Positions 34,397 to 45,503 of a stretch of 64,000 nt of DNA are shown here, piece by piece. Positions within the stretch are counted from its first letter, which is position 1, and each line of letters starts with the position of its first letter. This DNA comes from Diphasiastrum complanatum (lineage: Eukaryota > Streptophyta > Lycopodiopsida > Lycopodiales > Lycopodiaceae): assembly GCA_029204225.1 (NCBI GenBank), contig CM055096.1, positions 63,579,240 through 63,643,239 on the forward strand. The letters are read 5' to 3'. Made by a program: the position numbers and the translations under genes. The notes under the pieces were generated by a model. That model saw only the letters and a program-made list of their open reading frames with translations, was not told the origin of the DNA and did no database searches.

Positions 34397-34690
34397 GTGG
34401 AAGACATTTTAATTCTGCATTCTATTTTTCCATCTGATCTTTTGTCCGAGCCTTCATCCATAAGTTCAGATAATAAACTATCTTATAAATTTTTGCATAC
34501 AAACATCGTTGGGATTTTGTGTACATTGACATTTGAAAAGAAATCCACAAATATATTCAAGGAAATAAACCAACTCAATCTGACTCAACCATCTGTCATA
34601 TTCATTTTCAATATTTTTGGGTCTCTTCGGGCAGTGATGAGCTGGAAGGGCAGGCCTCATCAACCAATAGCATTTCCACATGCTGCCTAA
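34397..34690 (-). pseudogene. Gene C of the H3 element, right copy
   Basis: On the minus strand an exon after 'tttcattag' reads WLMRPALPAHHCPKRPKNIE and then, without the 0.9-kb block present in the left copy, QIELVYFLEYICGFLFKCQC to a stop. Similarity to the left copy is high. The short product ends at MQKFIR. Either this is the older, compact form or an exon-skipping deletion. Confidence 0.6.
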
Positions 34691-34739
34691 TGAAACAGCA
34701 ATATATTAAAAAAAAAAATTATTTTATTTATATTTGAAA

Positions 34740-34866
34740 AATTCTACGTTACGTAGAACCTCGAAGCTAAGGTTTCAATTGGTCCACATGGCAACAAAAA
34801 TAAGAAAAAAAATAAAAAAAGTATCTTTTTCAAAGGCCCTCGTCGGGCTCTGAGTTTCTCTAATGA
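34740..34866. repeat. Remnant end of the same MITE family
   Basis: Shares the order 'ggtccacatgg', an A-rich 'aaaaaaaataaaaaaagtatct' region, 'caaagg(g)c/tc', and 'ctctaatg' with the right end of 34,022-34,396. It stops at 34,866 where copia LTR sequence begins. Confidence 0.5.
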
Positions 34867-35384
34867 TTACACCGTCATTTTTTGTTGTAATTGCTATTTG
34901 TATTGTGCTTCAGTGTAATATAGCAGCAGCACATTTTTATTAGTATACAACGTAGATGAATGCTTGTTGTGATTGAATGCACTTTTATTGCTATTTGATT
35001 GTGCTTGTATACTCATTCTGATCAGAACACGGAGGTCTACAACTCCTCAGTTTCTGATCAGACGATAGTTGTCTTGAGGAATTTGTGATATTATACGACT
35101 CATCCATTTATTTCAGAACTATACTTCACATTGAATCTGATTTCAATAGTACCACACACAAACCATCTCTAATCTCTTCGGTGGACTGTACTCTTGTTTT
35201 AGAGTATGAATTAATTTTAAGATCCTGTTGGGCAATCAAAACACATGAAGCTGTGATTATCTTTAGCATAAGCTGTCTATTAGACTATTTTTGCACCTAG
35301 CAGTCGATTAGAACGAGGGAACTGTTCCGCAATATTCCTGCTCTCTTCTCTGTTCTCGTTCTTCCTTCTACATTGCCCCCATCA
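34867..35384 (+). mobile_element. Ty1/copia element 1, truncated 5' LTR
   Basis: Matches the last 529 bp of the 3' LTR (40,437-40,965) and ends in the same 'ttgcccccatca'. The first two thirds of the LTR are absent, so the element was truncated at its 5' end next to the MITE remnant. Confidence 0.9.
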
Positions 35385-35386
35385 GA

Positions 35387-35400
35387 TTGATATCAGAGCG
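35387..35400 (+). other. Primer binding site, initiator tRNA-Met type
   Basis: 'ttgatatcagagcg' starts two bases after the LTR end and differs by one base from the usual copia site TGGTATCAGAGC. Confidence 0.85.
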
Positions 35401-35427
35401 TAGTCCAAATAAACCGAAAGAATAAGT

Positions 35428-36355
35428 TTGTTTTATTTGTATATTGTTATCATGTCTCATATAGGTAGCTCTTCATCTTCATCACTCAGTGAAGCTAGAG
35501 TCATTGACAAGTTCAATGGTTCTAACTTCTACATTTGGAAGTTGAAACTTAGAATGATGTTGATAGATAAAGATCTTTGGGATGTAGTAGAAGGTGTAGA
35601 CCTGAAACCAAAAGATGGTGATCAAGCAAAGGCCTAGAGGATCACATATCAGAAGACCTTAGCATGTATCACACTCAATCTGGTCGACTCCCAAATATCT
35701 CACGTTACCACGTGCAAAACCTCTAAGGAAGCATTGGACTTGTCATCAAGTCTCTATGAGACTCACAATGTAACCACAAGATTACATCTTAGAAGGAAGT
35801 TCTTTACTCTTAGCATGTCTGATTCTACTGCCATCACTTCCCACATCAACAGCTTCAAGTCCCTATTAGATCATTATCAATTGTAGGATGTTCTATTCAA
35901 GGTGATGATGTCATTATGACCTTGCTTTCTTCTCCAAAGTCCTATGAGCACTTTGTGGTGATGATCTTCACACAACCGGACCTCACCCTTCAAAAGGTGA
36001 TTGGTCATCTTCTTCAAGAAGAAATGCGGAGAAAGACTAGCAGCATGTCCATCAAAGACAAATGCATGGCTCTATACACCAAGAAGAAAGATCATTCCAA
36101 GGGCAAGAATCAGGTGCAGCAGCAACAGTAGAAGCCTCACGCTCAAACTCAGCATGGTGGATTGTGGAAGAAGATCTTCTACAGATATTGCAAAAGAGCT
36201 AATCACGACATCAAGGAGTGTCGCATCAGGATCTACAACGAGGCAAAGAAGCAACAACAACAACAACAGCCAGACTCCTCCAACACAGCGGACTTCAAGG
36301 AGAAAGACACACATTTGTTAATGGCTTGCAACAACAGCAACGAAGATTGTGATAG
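35428..36355 (+). pseudogene. Ty1/copia element 1, gag region
   Basis: Begins with a Ser-rich leader and the copia Gag motif DKFNGSNFYIWKLKLRMML followed by LWDVVEG. A TAG at about 35,636 and frame changes break it. The later part holds a zinc-knuckle remnant, YRYCKRANHDIKEC, in which the first Cys of CX2CX4HX4C is replaced by Tyr. Gag normally forms the virus-like particle that packages the retrotransposon RNA; this copy cannot make an intact one. Confidence 0.85.
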
Positions 36356-39300
36356 TTGGGTTTAGGGTACATGGACAGCGGCGCTATCCAACACATGATC
36401 TATCGCAAGGAATGGTTTACGGAGTACACAGCTTACATCAGAGACCAATTTATCTACCTCGGAGATTCTAGCACCATACGCATGGAAGGCAAAGGAGCAG
36501 TGAAGATCAGCTTCAACAACGATGTGTCCATTTGTGTTCCTAACGTCCTTCATGTTCCTCAGTTATCCTTAGTTGTCAAAAAACATGTTATCAGTCTCGA
36601 AGATAAATGAGGAGGGCTACGTTGTTACCTTCTCATCTGAGGAGTGTACAATATTTGAGGAAGATACTCCTCTGACTACATGCACTAGAGTCGGGAACCT
36701 TTACGTACTCCCTAGTTCAATTGCATCAGCTAGTATCTCTAATGAAAATGTAAACGACAGTGTTGTTCTATGGCATAGTCGATTTGGACACGTGAATACA
36801 AGATCACTTTCTTATATGCTTTGTAATAATTTAGTTGATGGTTTGAATTTCCCGTCTTCATTAGATAGGAAATCTTTCTTTTGTGAATCATGCATCTATG
36901 GGGAGCACTCTAGAAGCAAGTTTTCAAAATCACATTCCATCAAATCAAAGCATGTATTAGATCTTGTACATAGCGATCTCTGTGTTCCAATGCCAACTCC
37001 ATCCTTAGGAGATGCAGCTACTTTCATAGATGATTACTTCAGATGGTCTACAGCCATGTTCATTAAGCACAAATCTGAAGCCTTTGAATGCTTCAAGAGA
37101 TTCAAGGCCATGGCTGAGACACAAACGTCTAGGAAAGTGAAGGCACTCCGAATTGATGGTGGTGGCAAATACATCTCTAATGAGATGTCTGACTACATGG
37201 CTGAAAATGGTATCAGAAGATAGTTCACCACCTTCTATTCACCTCAACAGAACGGGATTGCAGAAAGGAAGAATCAAACTCTTCTCAACTCAGCCATATC
37301 CATGCTACATCAAGCACAACTACCTGCGAAGTTTTGGACAGAAGCTATTGCCACAGCCTGTTACGTGCAGAATAGATCCAGCACCAAAGCCGTCAACAAC
37401 AAGACTCCTTATGAAGTTTGGCATGGGCACAAGCCCAGTGTCAGCCATTTAAAAATCTTTGGTTCTATATGTCTTGTTCACATTTCTAAACAACTTAGGA
37501 AGAAGCTACATCATAGGACAAATATATGTATTTTCATAGGCTATCCTGATGAATATAAAGCTTATAAAGTTTATGATCCATCCACCAATGTAGTATTTGT
37601 CTCTAGGGATGTAATATTGTGTATATTATGATTTCAAACAACCATTGATAGATAATGCTATGTTATTTCATCCTATTCTACGTAGTATTCAACCTTCCAA
37701 CGTTGATGATTCTTCTACAGAACCTGTAGGTACAGCTACAGAAGTCGAGCAGCAGACAATACATGTCACCAGACTAGACCAAGCAAGCTCGAGCAGATCT
37801 GGAGAAGTTCAAGAAGAAGAATTAGGGCATCCTGGTCAACAGAACGTCCATAGATTTTCATGAACTCAGACAGTTCCTGGGAGGTATACACCTCAATCAT
37901 TTTGGATTTCATCTGAAGAACCAGAGAGCCTAGCCAAAGCAATTAACTCCAAGGATGTTGTGAAGTGGCAAGAAGCTATGGAAAGTGAGTACAACTCACT
38001 TTTGATGATCCAGACGTGGACATTGGTCGACTTCCCCACTCACAAGAGAGTTATCGACAACAAGTGGATCTTCAACAAGAAGATCAACTCTGATGGTTCC
38101 ATTGCTAAATGGAAAGCATGACTGGTGGCTAAAGAAATTCACTCAAGTCCAAGGAGTTGATTACCAAGAAATATTCAGTCCTATCGTTAAGATGCAGTCA
38201 ATCAGGACTCTGATCGCATTAGCAGCTGCCAAAGACCTCAAAATGCACCAAATGGATGTCAAGACAACATTTCTGAACGACAATGTTGAAGAGGAGCTAT
38301 ATACCTTCCAACCGGAAGGATTCAAAGTCAAAGTCCAAGAGCTAAAAGTGTGCAAGTTGCACAAAGCAATCTACGGTCTGAAACAGGCCGCAAGAGCATG
38401 GTTCGATAGAATCAACCTCATTCAATTGGGAGTTGCAAACAATTTAGCTGACTGTAATGTTTATTCAAAGCATATAGGCACCAATTCAGTTCACATAGCT
38501 CTTTACGTAGATGATGCATTTATTTTGTCTAACGACACGTCTCTTCTGCACACTACTAAGAGTGATCTGTAAAAGGAATTTGACAGGACTGATTTAGGAG
38601 CTGTTCATTCTTTGCTAGGAATTCAATTACTAGAGATAGACTTCAAAAGAAGACCTATCTTAGTCAATAGACATATCTAAAAGGCGTTTTTGAAATTTTT
38701 CATATGTCTGATTGCAAACCAATTGATACTCCAATGGATCCAAGTATATTATTGACTAAACCTTCTTGTGCTTAGACTGATAGTGAAGTACTCGACTTAG
38801 CGAATTACCCTTATCATTCACTAATCGGATCTCTAATGTATGCAACGTTGTGTACTAGACCAGATTTAGCATACACTGTTAGCACGTTAAGTCAATTCAT
38901 GTCTAATCCTAGGATCTCTCATTGGAAAGCATTGAAGAGAGTGATGAGATATATTCAGGAAAGTTTAGATCACATCTTATGTTATGATGAAAATGCTATT
39001 GACCCACTTGTCCAGCGAGGCTATTCTCTACCAGAAAATCTACCTCCAGGTTCTATTTCTATCTAACAGGGGGACCGATTTCGTGGAATTCAAGACAGCA
39101 TAAATCAGTCGCGCTTTCTTCAATAGAGGCAGAGTACATCGCAACATGTCAAGCTTCAAAAGAAACTATATGGATCAGGTTGTCACTTCACGACTTACAT
39201 CACACTCAGTTTAATGCTACCACCATTCTGTGTGACAGCATGAGCTATATTTCACTGTCACTGAATCCCAGATTTCATGGCAAATCCAAATACATAGAAA

Positions 39301-39455
39301 TCCAGTATCATTTCATCTCAGGGCAAGTGATCCTTCAATACTACTCCACAATAGAAATGGTCGCAGACATCTTCACCAAAGCACTTCCCAGGATCAAGGA
39401 TCAGAAGTTCTTCAGCATGTTGAACTTGACGAAGTTACCAAGGCACCAACCGTGA
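36356..39455 (+). pseudogene. Ty1/copia element 1, pol region (protease-integrase-RT-RNase H)
   Basis: Domain order is the copia order. Protease: MDSGAIQHM near 36,372. GAG-pre-integrase zinc region: WHSRFGHVNTRSL and CESCIYG near 36,770-36,900. Integrase: HSDLCVP near 36,975, RIDGGGKY near 37,150 and NGIAERKNQ near 37,250, giving a recognisable D,D,E arrangement. RT: the MDVKTTFLN segment near 38,255, YGLKQAARAW near 38,370 and YVDDAFIL near 38,508. RNase H: TRPDLAYTVS near 38,856 and SIEAEYIATCQA near 39,120. Several stops and frame changes (about 37,222, 38,120, 38,570, 38,680 and 39,064) inactivate it. These enzymes would process Gag-Pol, copy the RNA and integrate the cDNA. Confidence 0.93.
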
Positions 39456-39459
39456 CCAT

Positions 39460-39468
39460 AAGGGGGAC
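39460..39468 (+). other. Polypurine tract
   Basis: 'aagggggac' directly precedes the TG of the 3' LTR, the usual plus-strand priming position. Confidence 0.8.
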
Positions 39469-40965
39469 TGTTGGAAATTAAGCCCACAGTTGCCTCCTTG
39501 GTGAACAATAACTTAGACAGCCAATTACTTGAAGAACATGTACAACGGACTTTTGGTTGATTGCCAGCAAAGGGTAACCAATCCCATTATAAATTTGAGT
39601 TCACATGTTAAGTTTAATAACTTGAAGTCATTGAAGACTTAGCCATCTTCAAGGACTTCCACAAACTTGCATTTAGAACAAGTCTGCAGATTTACATCAC
39701 TTTTTTTAAACAGTCTGCATAAATACACTAAGTGTCGCACAGTTCACATTTTTCGCACTTTTCCGAAAACTGCAAAACTTGCCTTCAACTTCTTCTATTC
39801 AATTATTTTGAAGAAGTTAACTTGTTCATAGTTCAAAAGTTTAACGATTTTTTCACCTTCGGCTTTTCTGCATTTTTCCGAAAAATGCAAGAAAAGATAA
39901 ATTCCAGAAGGTCCTCTATTTTTACGAGTTAAACTGTTAAAGGCACCTTCGCCAACTTTCTAAGGGCACCTTAAAGTTGTTTTGAAGGTACCTTCGGCTT
40001 CTTCACATTTTTTCAAAGAATGCGAGAAAGCCAAACTGTTACAAAGATCTTCGTCTTTCTGAGGGAACCTTCAACTTTGTAAGGGCGCCTTAAACTTATT
40101 TAGGACACCTTCGACTTTTTCGCAAAAAACCCAAAGAGAGAGAAAAATGCCGAAGGTCGTCTAAAATGAACGAGGTGTGTTCCCACGTTACTTCGCGAAA
40201 TTTTGCAAAGTGATAGAAATTTGCGACGTCCTCATCCGCATCAATGGTCCTAATTTGTTGACCGTATACACTATGTACAGTTGTCACAGAAGCCATATAC
40301 TTCCAAGTACAACGGCTTTCCCAATTAGGTGACAAACATTCAATGTACTTAATACACGGATGAAATCTATAAGTAGATCATCCAAGCACAGATTAGTGGT
40401 TGTTTTGTCCATGAGACGTGTTATTTGAGCCTCCCAGTTACGTCATCAATTTTTGGTTGTAATTGCTATTTGTATTGTGCTTCAGTGTAATAGAGCGGCA
40501 ATATGTTTTTATCTATGTACACCGTAGATGAATGCTTGTTGTGATTGAATGCACTTTCATTGTTGTTTGATTGCTCTTGTATACTCACTCTGATCAGAAC
40601 ACGAATGTCTACGACTCCTCAGTTTCTGATCAGATGATGGCTGTCTTTGACACCTGAGGAACTCGTGATATCATACTGCTCTTCCATTTATTTCAGAACC
40701 ATAATTCACATTGAATCTAATTTCAGTAGTACCACACACAAACCATCTCTAATCTCTTCGGTGGACTGTATTCTTGTTTTAGAGCATAAATTAATTTTTA
40801 AGATCCTGTTGGGAAATCAGAACACATAAAGTTGTGATTATCTTTAGCATAAGCTGTCTATTAGACTGTTTCTGCACCTAGCAGCCAATTAGAACGGGAG
40901 AGCTATTCCACAATATTTTTGCTCTCTTCTTTGTTCTCGTTCTTCCTTCTACCTTGCCCCCATCA
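39469..40965 (+). mobile_element. Ty1/copia element 1, 3' LTR
   Basis: Starts TGTTGGAAATTAAG and ends CCCCCATCA, 1,497 bp. A TATA-like 'tctataagta' lies at 40,366, just upstream of the part retained in the 5' LTR. The U3 part holds several imperfect repeats of 'ggcaccttcg' (about 39,942, 39,965, 39,986 and 40,083). A related LTR lies at 58,560-59,205. Confidence 0.88.
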
Positions 40966-42220
40966 AAGTCACCCTCAAACATTTTATCATGCCAACACAA
41001 TAGCTTATTCATACAACCACTTCAAATGATACATATTGCTTGACACAAGTTTGGTCCAAATGTGACCATAATACTTTTTCTCCATGCCATTCATTTCGCA
41101 AGTGTGGCCAAAAGTAGGTGGAAGTACCAGAAGAACATGTTTCTAACATTAGGAGTGCCATATCGTTTCATTCCCAAATCCCAATTTGGGGGCTCTGGGG
41201 ATAGGTAAGTTGGTTGTCAACCAACTTCACTAGCCATTAAAAGGATAATGAGCTATCAGCCTACTTTCCTGGTTAGGAGATCATACCTTATTTGCCCAAA
41301 CCACCAACCACGGCATGCTTGCACACTTGATTTATAAGAAAGAACACACAATGATGCTAGAAATATATGTCAGTTATAGCCTATAGACTAAGCTATCCAA
41401 GTTGTAGAAGGCAACTACTACAAAGCTATACATGTTTTTTCCCGCTTAACGTAGTGTCAAGTTGATCACAATTGAATATGGTGAACATTTTAGGTATCGT
41501 AAAGCACTATCAAAAGAATTTGAGTGTATTTAGAAGAACTGTTATATGGCATAATTTGACAACTCTACTACGACAAGTATTAATTTGACAATTGTACTAC
41601 CACAAGTATCAAAGGAACAATACATGTGTGTAAGGTCCCTCCTCAGAGACATTTTACCGCAGAGGTAAATTGAGAAAAATTTATCAACTATAAATGGAAA
41701 ATGACAGGTTGACAAACAAAAATGCAAAATGGATCACGTCGTGTGCCCGTGTGCTGCTATAGCAACGCTACTATGCTAGATATGGCGGAAGATGCTTGCA
41801 GGCTACAGCAGCAACATCTCCGCTCTTGAATCTTGAATCTTCACTTGGCAAACTACATGGAATTCTCCAAGCTTTTCATAAACAAGTAAGCTTTTTGCAG
41901 AGTCAAAAGGACTATTGCAAACAAACAGGAGCCAAAACGAAGTTGTAGTTAAGTTTGCATTACTCTTTGCATTCAGATCTTCCTTTTTCGTTTCTAAACT
42001 GGTTGGAAATTCTGTTAAGCTTTAACTTCTTCAATGAACACGGCTGATAAAGCTATAATCAAACTGGGTTTTAAGATATGAATACGTCTTGGCTGTATCA
42101 CAAGCATGTGTGTTCCTACTATGAATGTAATTTGTAGCCTGGAGAGCTTGAAAGACCATCCTAACTTGAAAGACCACCATAGTAAAAACATTCGTTTAAA
42201 ATTTTTGTGATAGTGCCTTT
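40966..42220. other. Intergenic, no gene seen
   Basis: No domain-bearing frame and no repeat boundary noticed apart from a repeated 'aatttgacaactctactac / aatttgacaattgtactac' pair near 41,553-41,602. Confidence 0.55.
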
Positions 42221-42310
42221 ACGACGGGGAAGGCTCCAATCCTCGGGCCTTCCCTTTTACATGATTCACAAATAACATCAACAATTTAGTACCAGTCTTT
42301 CTTTTAGAAA

Positions 42311-42368
42311 GGAAACGCGAGCACTTGGCATTAGGTGAAGGGAGGAGAGGGACATACAAAGAGGTGGG

Positions 42369-42401
<33 letters not shown>

Positions 42402-42495
42402 GGAGGTCCCCTTCCAAGGCCCTTCCGCCCTCGCCCTCGGTGAACGCCCCTTCCTTGGGCGAAAGGGCCGTGGAAGGAGACCTTCCTCCGCATGA
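42311..42495. mobile_element. GC-rich foldback element 1
   Basis: Starts with 'gagcacttggcatta', the phrase that also opens the element at 43,801. It contains a poly-G run (about 42,370-42,400) and inverted 'ccttccaaggcccttccgcc' against 'ggcgaaagggccgtggaagg'. No coding sequence. A smaller related hairpin lies at 42,221-42,262. Confidence 0.65.
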
Positions 42496-42619
42496 AATCA
42501 GGTCCGAGGTTTTAATTAAAAGGACGCCTTATTTTCTTTGTGATACGGGGGATACGATGGCGGGAGTTTCACACAAGATGTCGAGGGATGTCGATGGCGG
42601 TAGAGATTCACCTCTCATC

Positions 42620-43040
42620 CCATCCACGTGGTCACGTGATCATTGTGCTCTGTGAATAGTGGGTGCAGCAAGCCGTGAACAGGGCATTTGAGTGTCTTTT
42701 GTCTGCGCGCAGCAGGTCGTGACCAAGTGTCTCGGTGCAAGCAGAGGAGCCATTTTGTCAGCAGACATCACTTTCTTTCAAGACCCGCTTTGGAAATCTC
42801 TGTTGGCAACGGTAGATTCAATTCCTCTGTAGATCAAGGAAGAGAGGGGTTGAATCTATTGTACTCAAGAGCATACTAGATGTTTCACCAGCACTTGGTA
42901 GGCTTTTGTTTAAAGCAGATGAAGGCCATTCTTCAACTAGCACCATTCGAAGCTTGCTTGAAACTACTGTTGGCTACTCTCTTGTAGGCTACTCTCTTGT
43001 AGGTTACTTTGTTGTCACTTTAGGTAAATGTGTTTTTCTT
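42620..43040. other. No gene seen between foldback elements
   Basis: Short frames only. A 'ggctactctcttgtag' phrase is repeated two to three times near 42,970-43,005. Confidence 0.5.
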
Positions 43041-43059
43041 CATTTTCAAATATTTAGGG

Positions 43060-43185
43060 GGGGGGGAAGGTCCTACTCCTCTGCCCTTCCGCCTCGAAAG
43101 ATTGTGCGCCCAAGGGCGGAGGCCTGAGGGTGCACAGTCTTCCACGGGCAGAAGGGCCGAGGAGATGGCTCTTCCCTTCCGTGAA
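43060..43185. mobile_element. GC-rich foldback element 2
   Basis: Inverted halves: 'ggggaaggtcctactcctctgcccttccgcc' against 'gggcagaagggccgaggagatggctcttccc', with a loop region containing 'gcgcccaagggcggaggc'. The external GGCATTACG boxes are not preserved. Confidence 0.6.
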
Positions 43186-43342
43186 TTCTGGTTTTACTTT
43201 TTTTTTAGGTTTTTCACTTGTTGTGCAGCCTGTAAGAAACACACGACAAGTACAACAAAGCCAAGGTAGAGAGCTCTCTCAACAAAGTCAAGGTAGAGAT
43301 TTCTTCGCCCGTTAGGTGGACGCATGTTGTGAAGCTATTTGT

Positions 43343-43473
43343 GGGGGGGAAGGCCCCGTCTGAGGGCCTTCCTTGCTGGGAGGGTCCTTGCTCGAGGGCA
43401 GGCCCCGACCACGCCTCGGGCAAGGACCCTCCCAGCAAGCCCGAGGGCTTCGGGCCTTCCCCTGCGTAATGCC
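43343..43473. mobile_element. GC-rich foldback element 3
   Basis: A strong stem: 'ttgctgggagggtccttgct' at 43,372 pairs with 'aaggaccctcccagcaag' at 43,421. The outer arms carry 'gggaaggccccg' and 'cgggccttcccctgcgtaatgcc', ending in the family's 'cgtaatgcc' box. Confidence 0.75.
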
Positions 43474-43584
43474 AATGTGCGAAGGTAAAGTTTTTGCTTT
43501 TTGGGCCGTACGGTACGAACGTACGGCCGCACGCATGGACACTTGTTTTTTTTCTCTTTTATATTGCAAATTCTTTTATGGTGG

Positions 43585-43667
43585 AATGTGCATGTGGACA
43601 ACCAATGAGGGGCTGCCACATGCATGTGCTATGTGGCAACCCCTCATTGGTTGTCCACATGCACATT
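43585..43667. repeat. Near-perfect palindrome, 37-bp arms, 9-bp loop
   Basis: Arms 43,585-43,621 and 43,631-43,667 are inverted copies with one mismatch. The arm starts 'aatgtgcatgtggacaacca'. A degenerate third copy of the right arm follows at about 43,680-43,718. It has no sequence in common with the surrounding GGCC foldbacks. Confidence 0.9.
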
Positions 43668-43810
43668 GCACCGGAATGCTCATGTGCTATGTGTCAACAT
43701 TTGATTGGTTGATTATGGAAGAATGATCACCTAAAATTCTGGTTCTAAAATTCACGTGAACATTGTGTTGGGGAGGTGCCTCCAAAATAGAAAGAAACAT
43801 GAGCTCTTGG

Positions 43811-43919
43811 CATTACGGGAGGGAGAAGGCCCTGCCCCAAGGGCCTTCCGTGTTGGTCCCGAGGGCAAGGCCCGACCTGCACAGAAGTCCCGAGGGGCTG
43901 GGCCTTACCCTACGTAATG
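43811..43919. mobile_element. GC-rich foldback element 4
   Basis: Bounded by 'cttggcattacg' on the left and 'cgtaatgacaag' on the right, an inverted pair. Inside, 'aaggccctgcccc' faces 'gggctgggcctt' and 'ggtcccgagggc' faces 'gtcccgagg' in part. Confidence 0.75.
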
Positions 43920-44099
43920 ACAAGTTTGAATTTTTCTCTCTCTCATTGATTCTTGACAGAACGCTGATGATGTTACTGAAGGATGAGAATTCTAGGACAG
44001 AATCGCTGAAGCTTTTATCATGGATCAGAATTCTGGAGGTGCAAGCAAATTTCACCTCTGGAGGTGGATCAAAATTACAAAGAAAAAATTCAGACTTGG

Positions 44100-44222
44100 C
44101 ATTACGTATTATGGAAGGAGCTGGGCAAAGGCCATTCTGCCCGGTAAGGATTTCCAAAAAAAAAAATTGGAAAGCCGAACCGGGTAGAATGGCCTTTGCC
44201 CGGCTCCTTCCATTGCGTAATG
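44100..44222. mobile_element. GC-rich foldback element 5 (best preserved)
   Basis: Left arm 44,100-44,145 and right arm 44,179-44,222 are inverted copies starting 'cattacg' and containing 'ggaaggagc(t/c)gggcaaagg'. The stem continues through 'tttccaa/ttggaaa' around a poly-A loop. It is flanked by 'gacttgg' on the left, as in element 4. Confidence 0.88.
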
Positions 44223-44451
44223 GATACCTGAAATTTTTTCAAAAGCACATTACGAAGCATAATAGGCAGGTTTGACTTTGACTAACCAACACAAATGTGC
44301 CACGTGGGCAGTTGTACAGAATTTGTATGGACGGGCACAGACAGGCAAAAAAAAAAAAGCAAAATTTGCCTTTGAAAAAAATGCATGCATTTTCTGCTTT
44401 TTAATTTATTTGAAAATAGGCATAATATGCTACGGGTATCCATTGCGTGAG

Positions 44452-44454
<3 letters not shown>

Positions 44455-44486
<32 letters not shown>
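44455..44486. repeat. (GA)n microsatellite
   Basis: A 32-bp GA run. Confidence 0.95.
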
Positions 44487-44488
<2 letters not shown>

Positions 44489-44835
44489 TAATAAGATCGA
44501 ATCTCCGTGAGGGCTTACATTAGACTTTTTAGCTTTAAGAAAGAGAGAGAGAGATTAATGTGTTACTTTATGTCATCTTGTGGAGAATGAAATGCTTTCA
44601 ATTATGCAGGAATCTGTGATTTGAATCGCGAATGATTCCTGCAATCTGAGATTTCATTAGAACTGTGACCTGAATAGGGCTGCTATTTTTGGAATTGAAT
44701 AAGAAAACAGCCATAGTGACAAGGAACGTTGGCTGATTTTCAACTTTTTGGGTCTTGTCCGGTGAGACAGGGACAAAGACAACGTTGGCTGTGATTCTCA
44801 AAGGGGCATTTATGAACGATCATGTCACTCTTTGG

Positions 44836-45145
44836 ATTTTGCTTATAAAGATGGTCTCACAAGCATTTTTCTTAAAGTAGATTGATTTTGCTTATAAAGA
44901 TGGTCTCCTGCGCTGGAACACCCTGAGTGTATGTTGCAAATCTGAGCCTGCTGGAGCTCGCGGAGGCAGTCGGACCTACAGTTGGGCATCTGAATCTCTT
45001 CTGAGCTGGCTGTGAACCTGTGCTTGGCTATCTGACCTACACTGAAACACCTTGAGGACGATGCAAATCTAAGCCTGTTGGAGCTCGCTGAACCTCTGAT
45101 AGGTAGTCGAACCTGCAGCTGGGCATTTGAATATCTTCTGAAGCA
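44836..45145 (+). repeat. Direct repeats upstream of the non-LTR element
   Basis: 'gattttgcttataaagatgg' occurs at about 44,836 and 44,884. A roughly 100-bp unit occurs twice (about 44,917-45,006 and 45,043-45,143), sharing 'gcctg(c/t)tggagctcgc' and 'gggcat(c/t)tgaat(c/a)tcttctga'. Tandem 5' repeats of this sort are common at the promoter ends of retroelements; here the link is only positional. Confidence 0.7.
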
Positions 45146-45503
45146 ACACACTCATGACTTGGCGGCTCGGCTCTCGAAGGCAAACCGGTTCACTAGTTGG
45201 AAAGTAAGATTGTGTACATATTATCCGTGTAGAGATACTGCAGCTGCAGCTGATACTGAGTCGAGCTATATGGAGCCCGAGGAGTGGCATAGGATTGTAG
45301 ATGCTGGACTTGAGTAGGGCGACCTATCGCAGCTAGATTTCTTTAGGTTTGGATAAGCAAGCATACAGTTAGAGTTATAAACGGGTCAGGACAGATTGTA
45401 GGGCAGCCAGTCACTGGCGTGAAAACTCATTCTACTGAAAAGCAAAGCCTGCAGGATTCGTAGCAGGGTCTTGTTGGTCAACAAGGAGGCTTCACCGTAA
45501 TTT

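Noticed and set aside
43030-44275. Several overlapping frames of 70-170 codons on both strands
   Set aside because: They run through GC-rich foldback hairpins, occur in mirror pairs on opposite strands and carry no domain.
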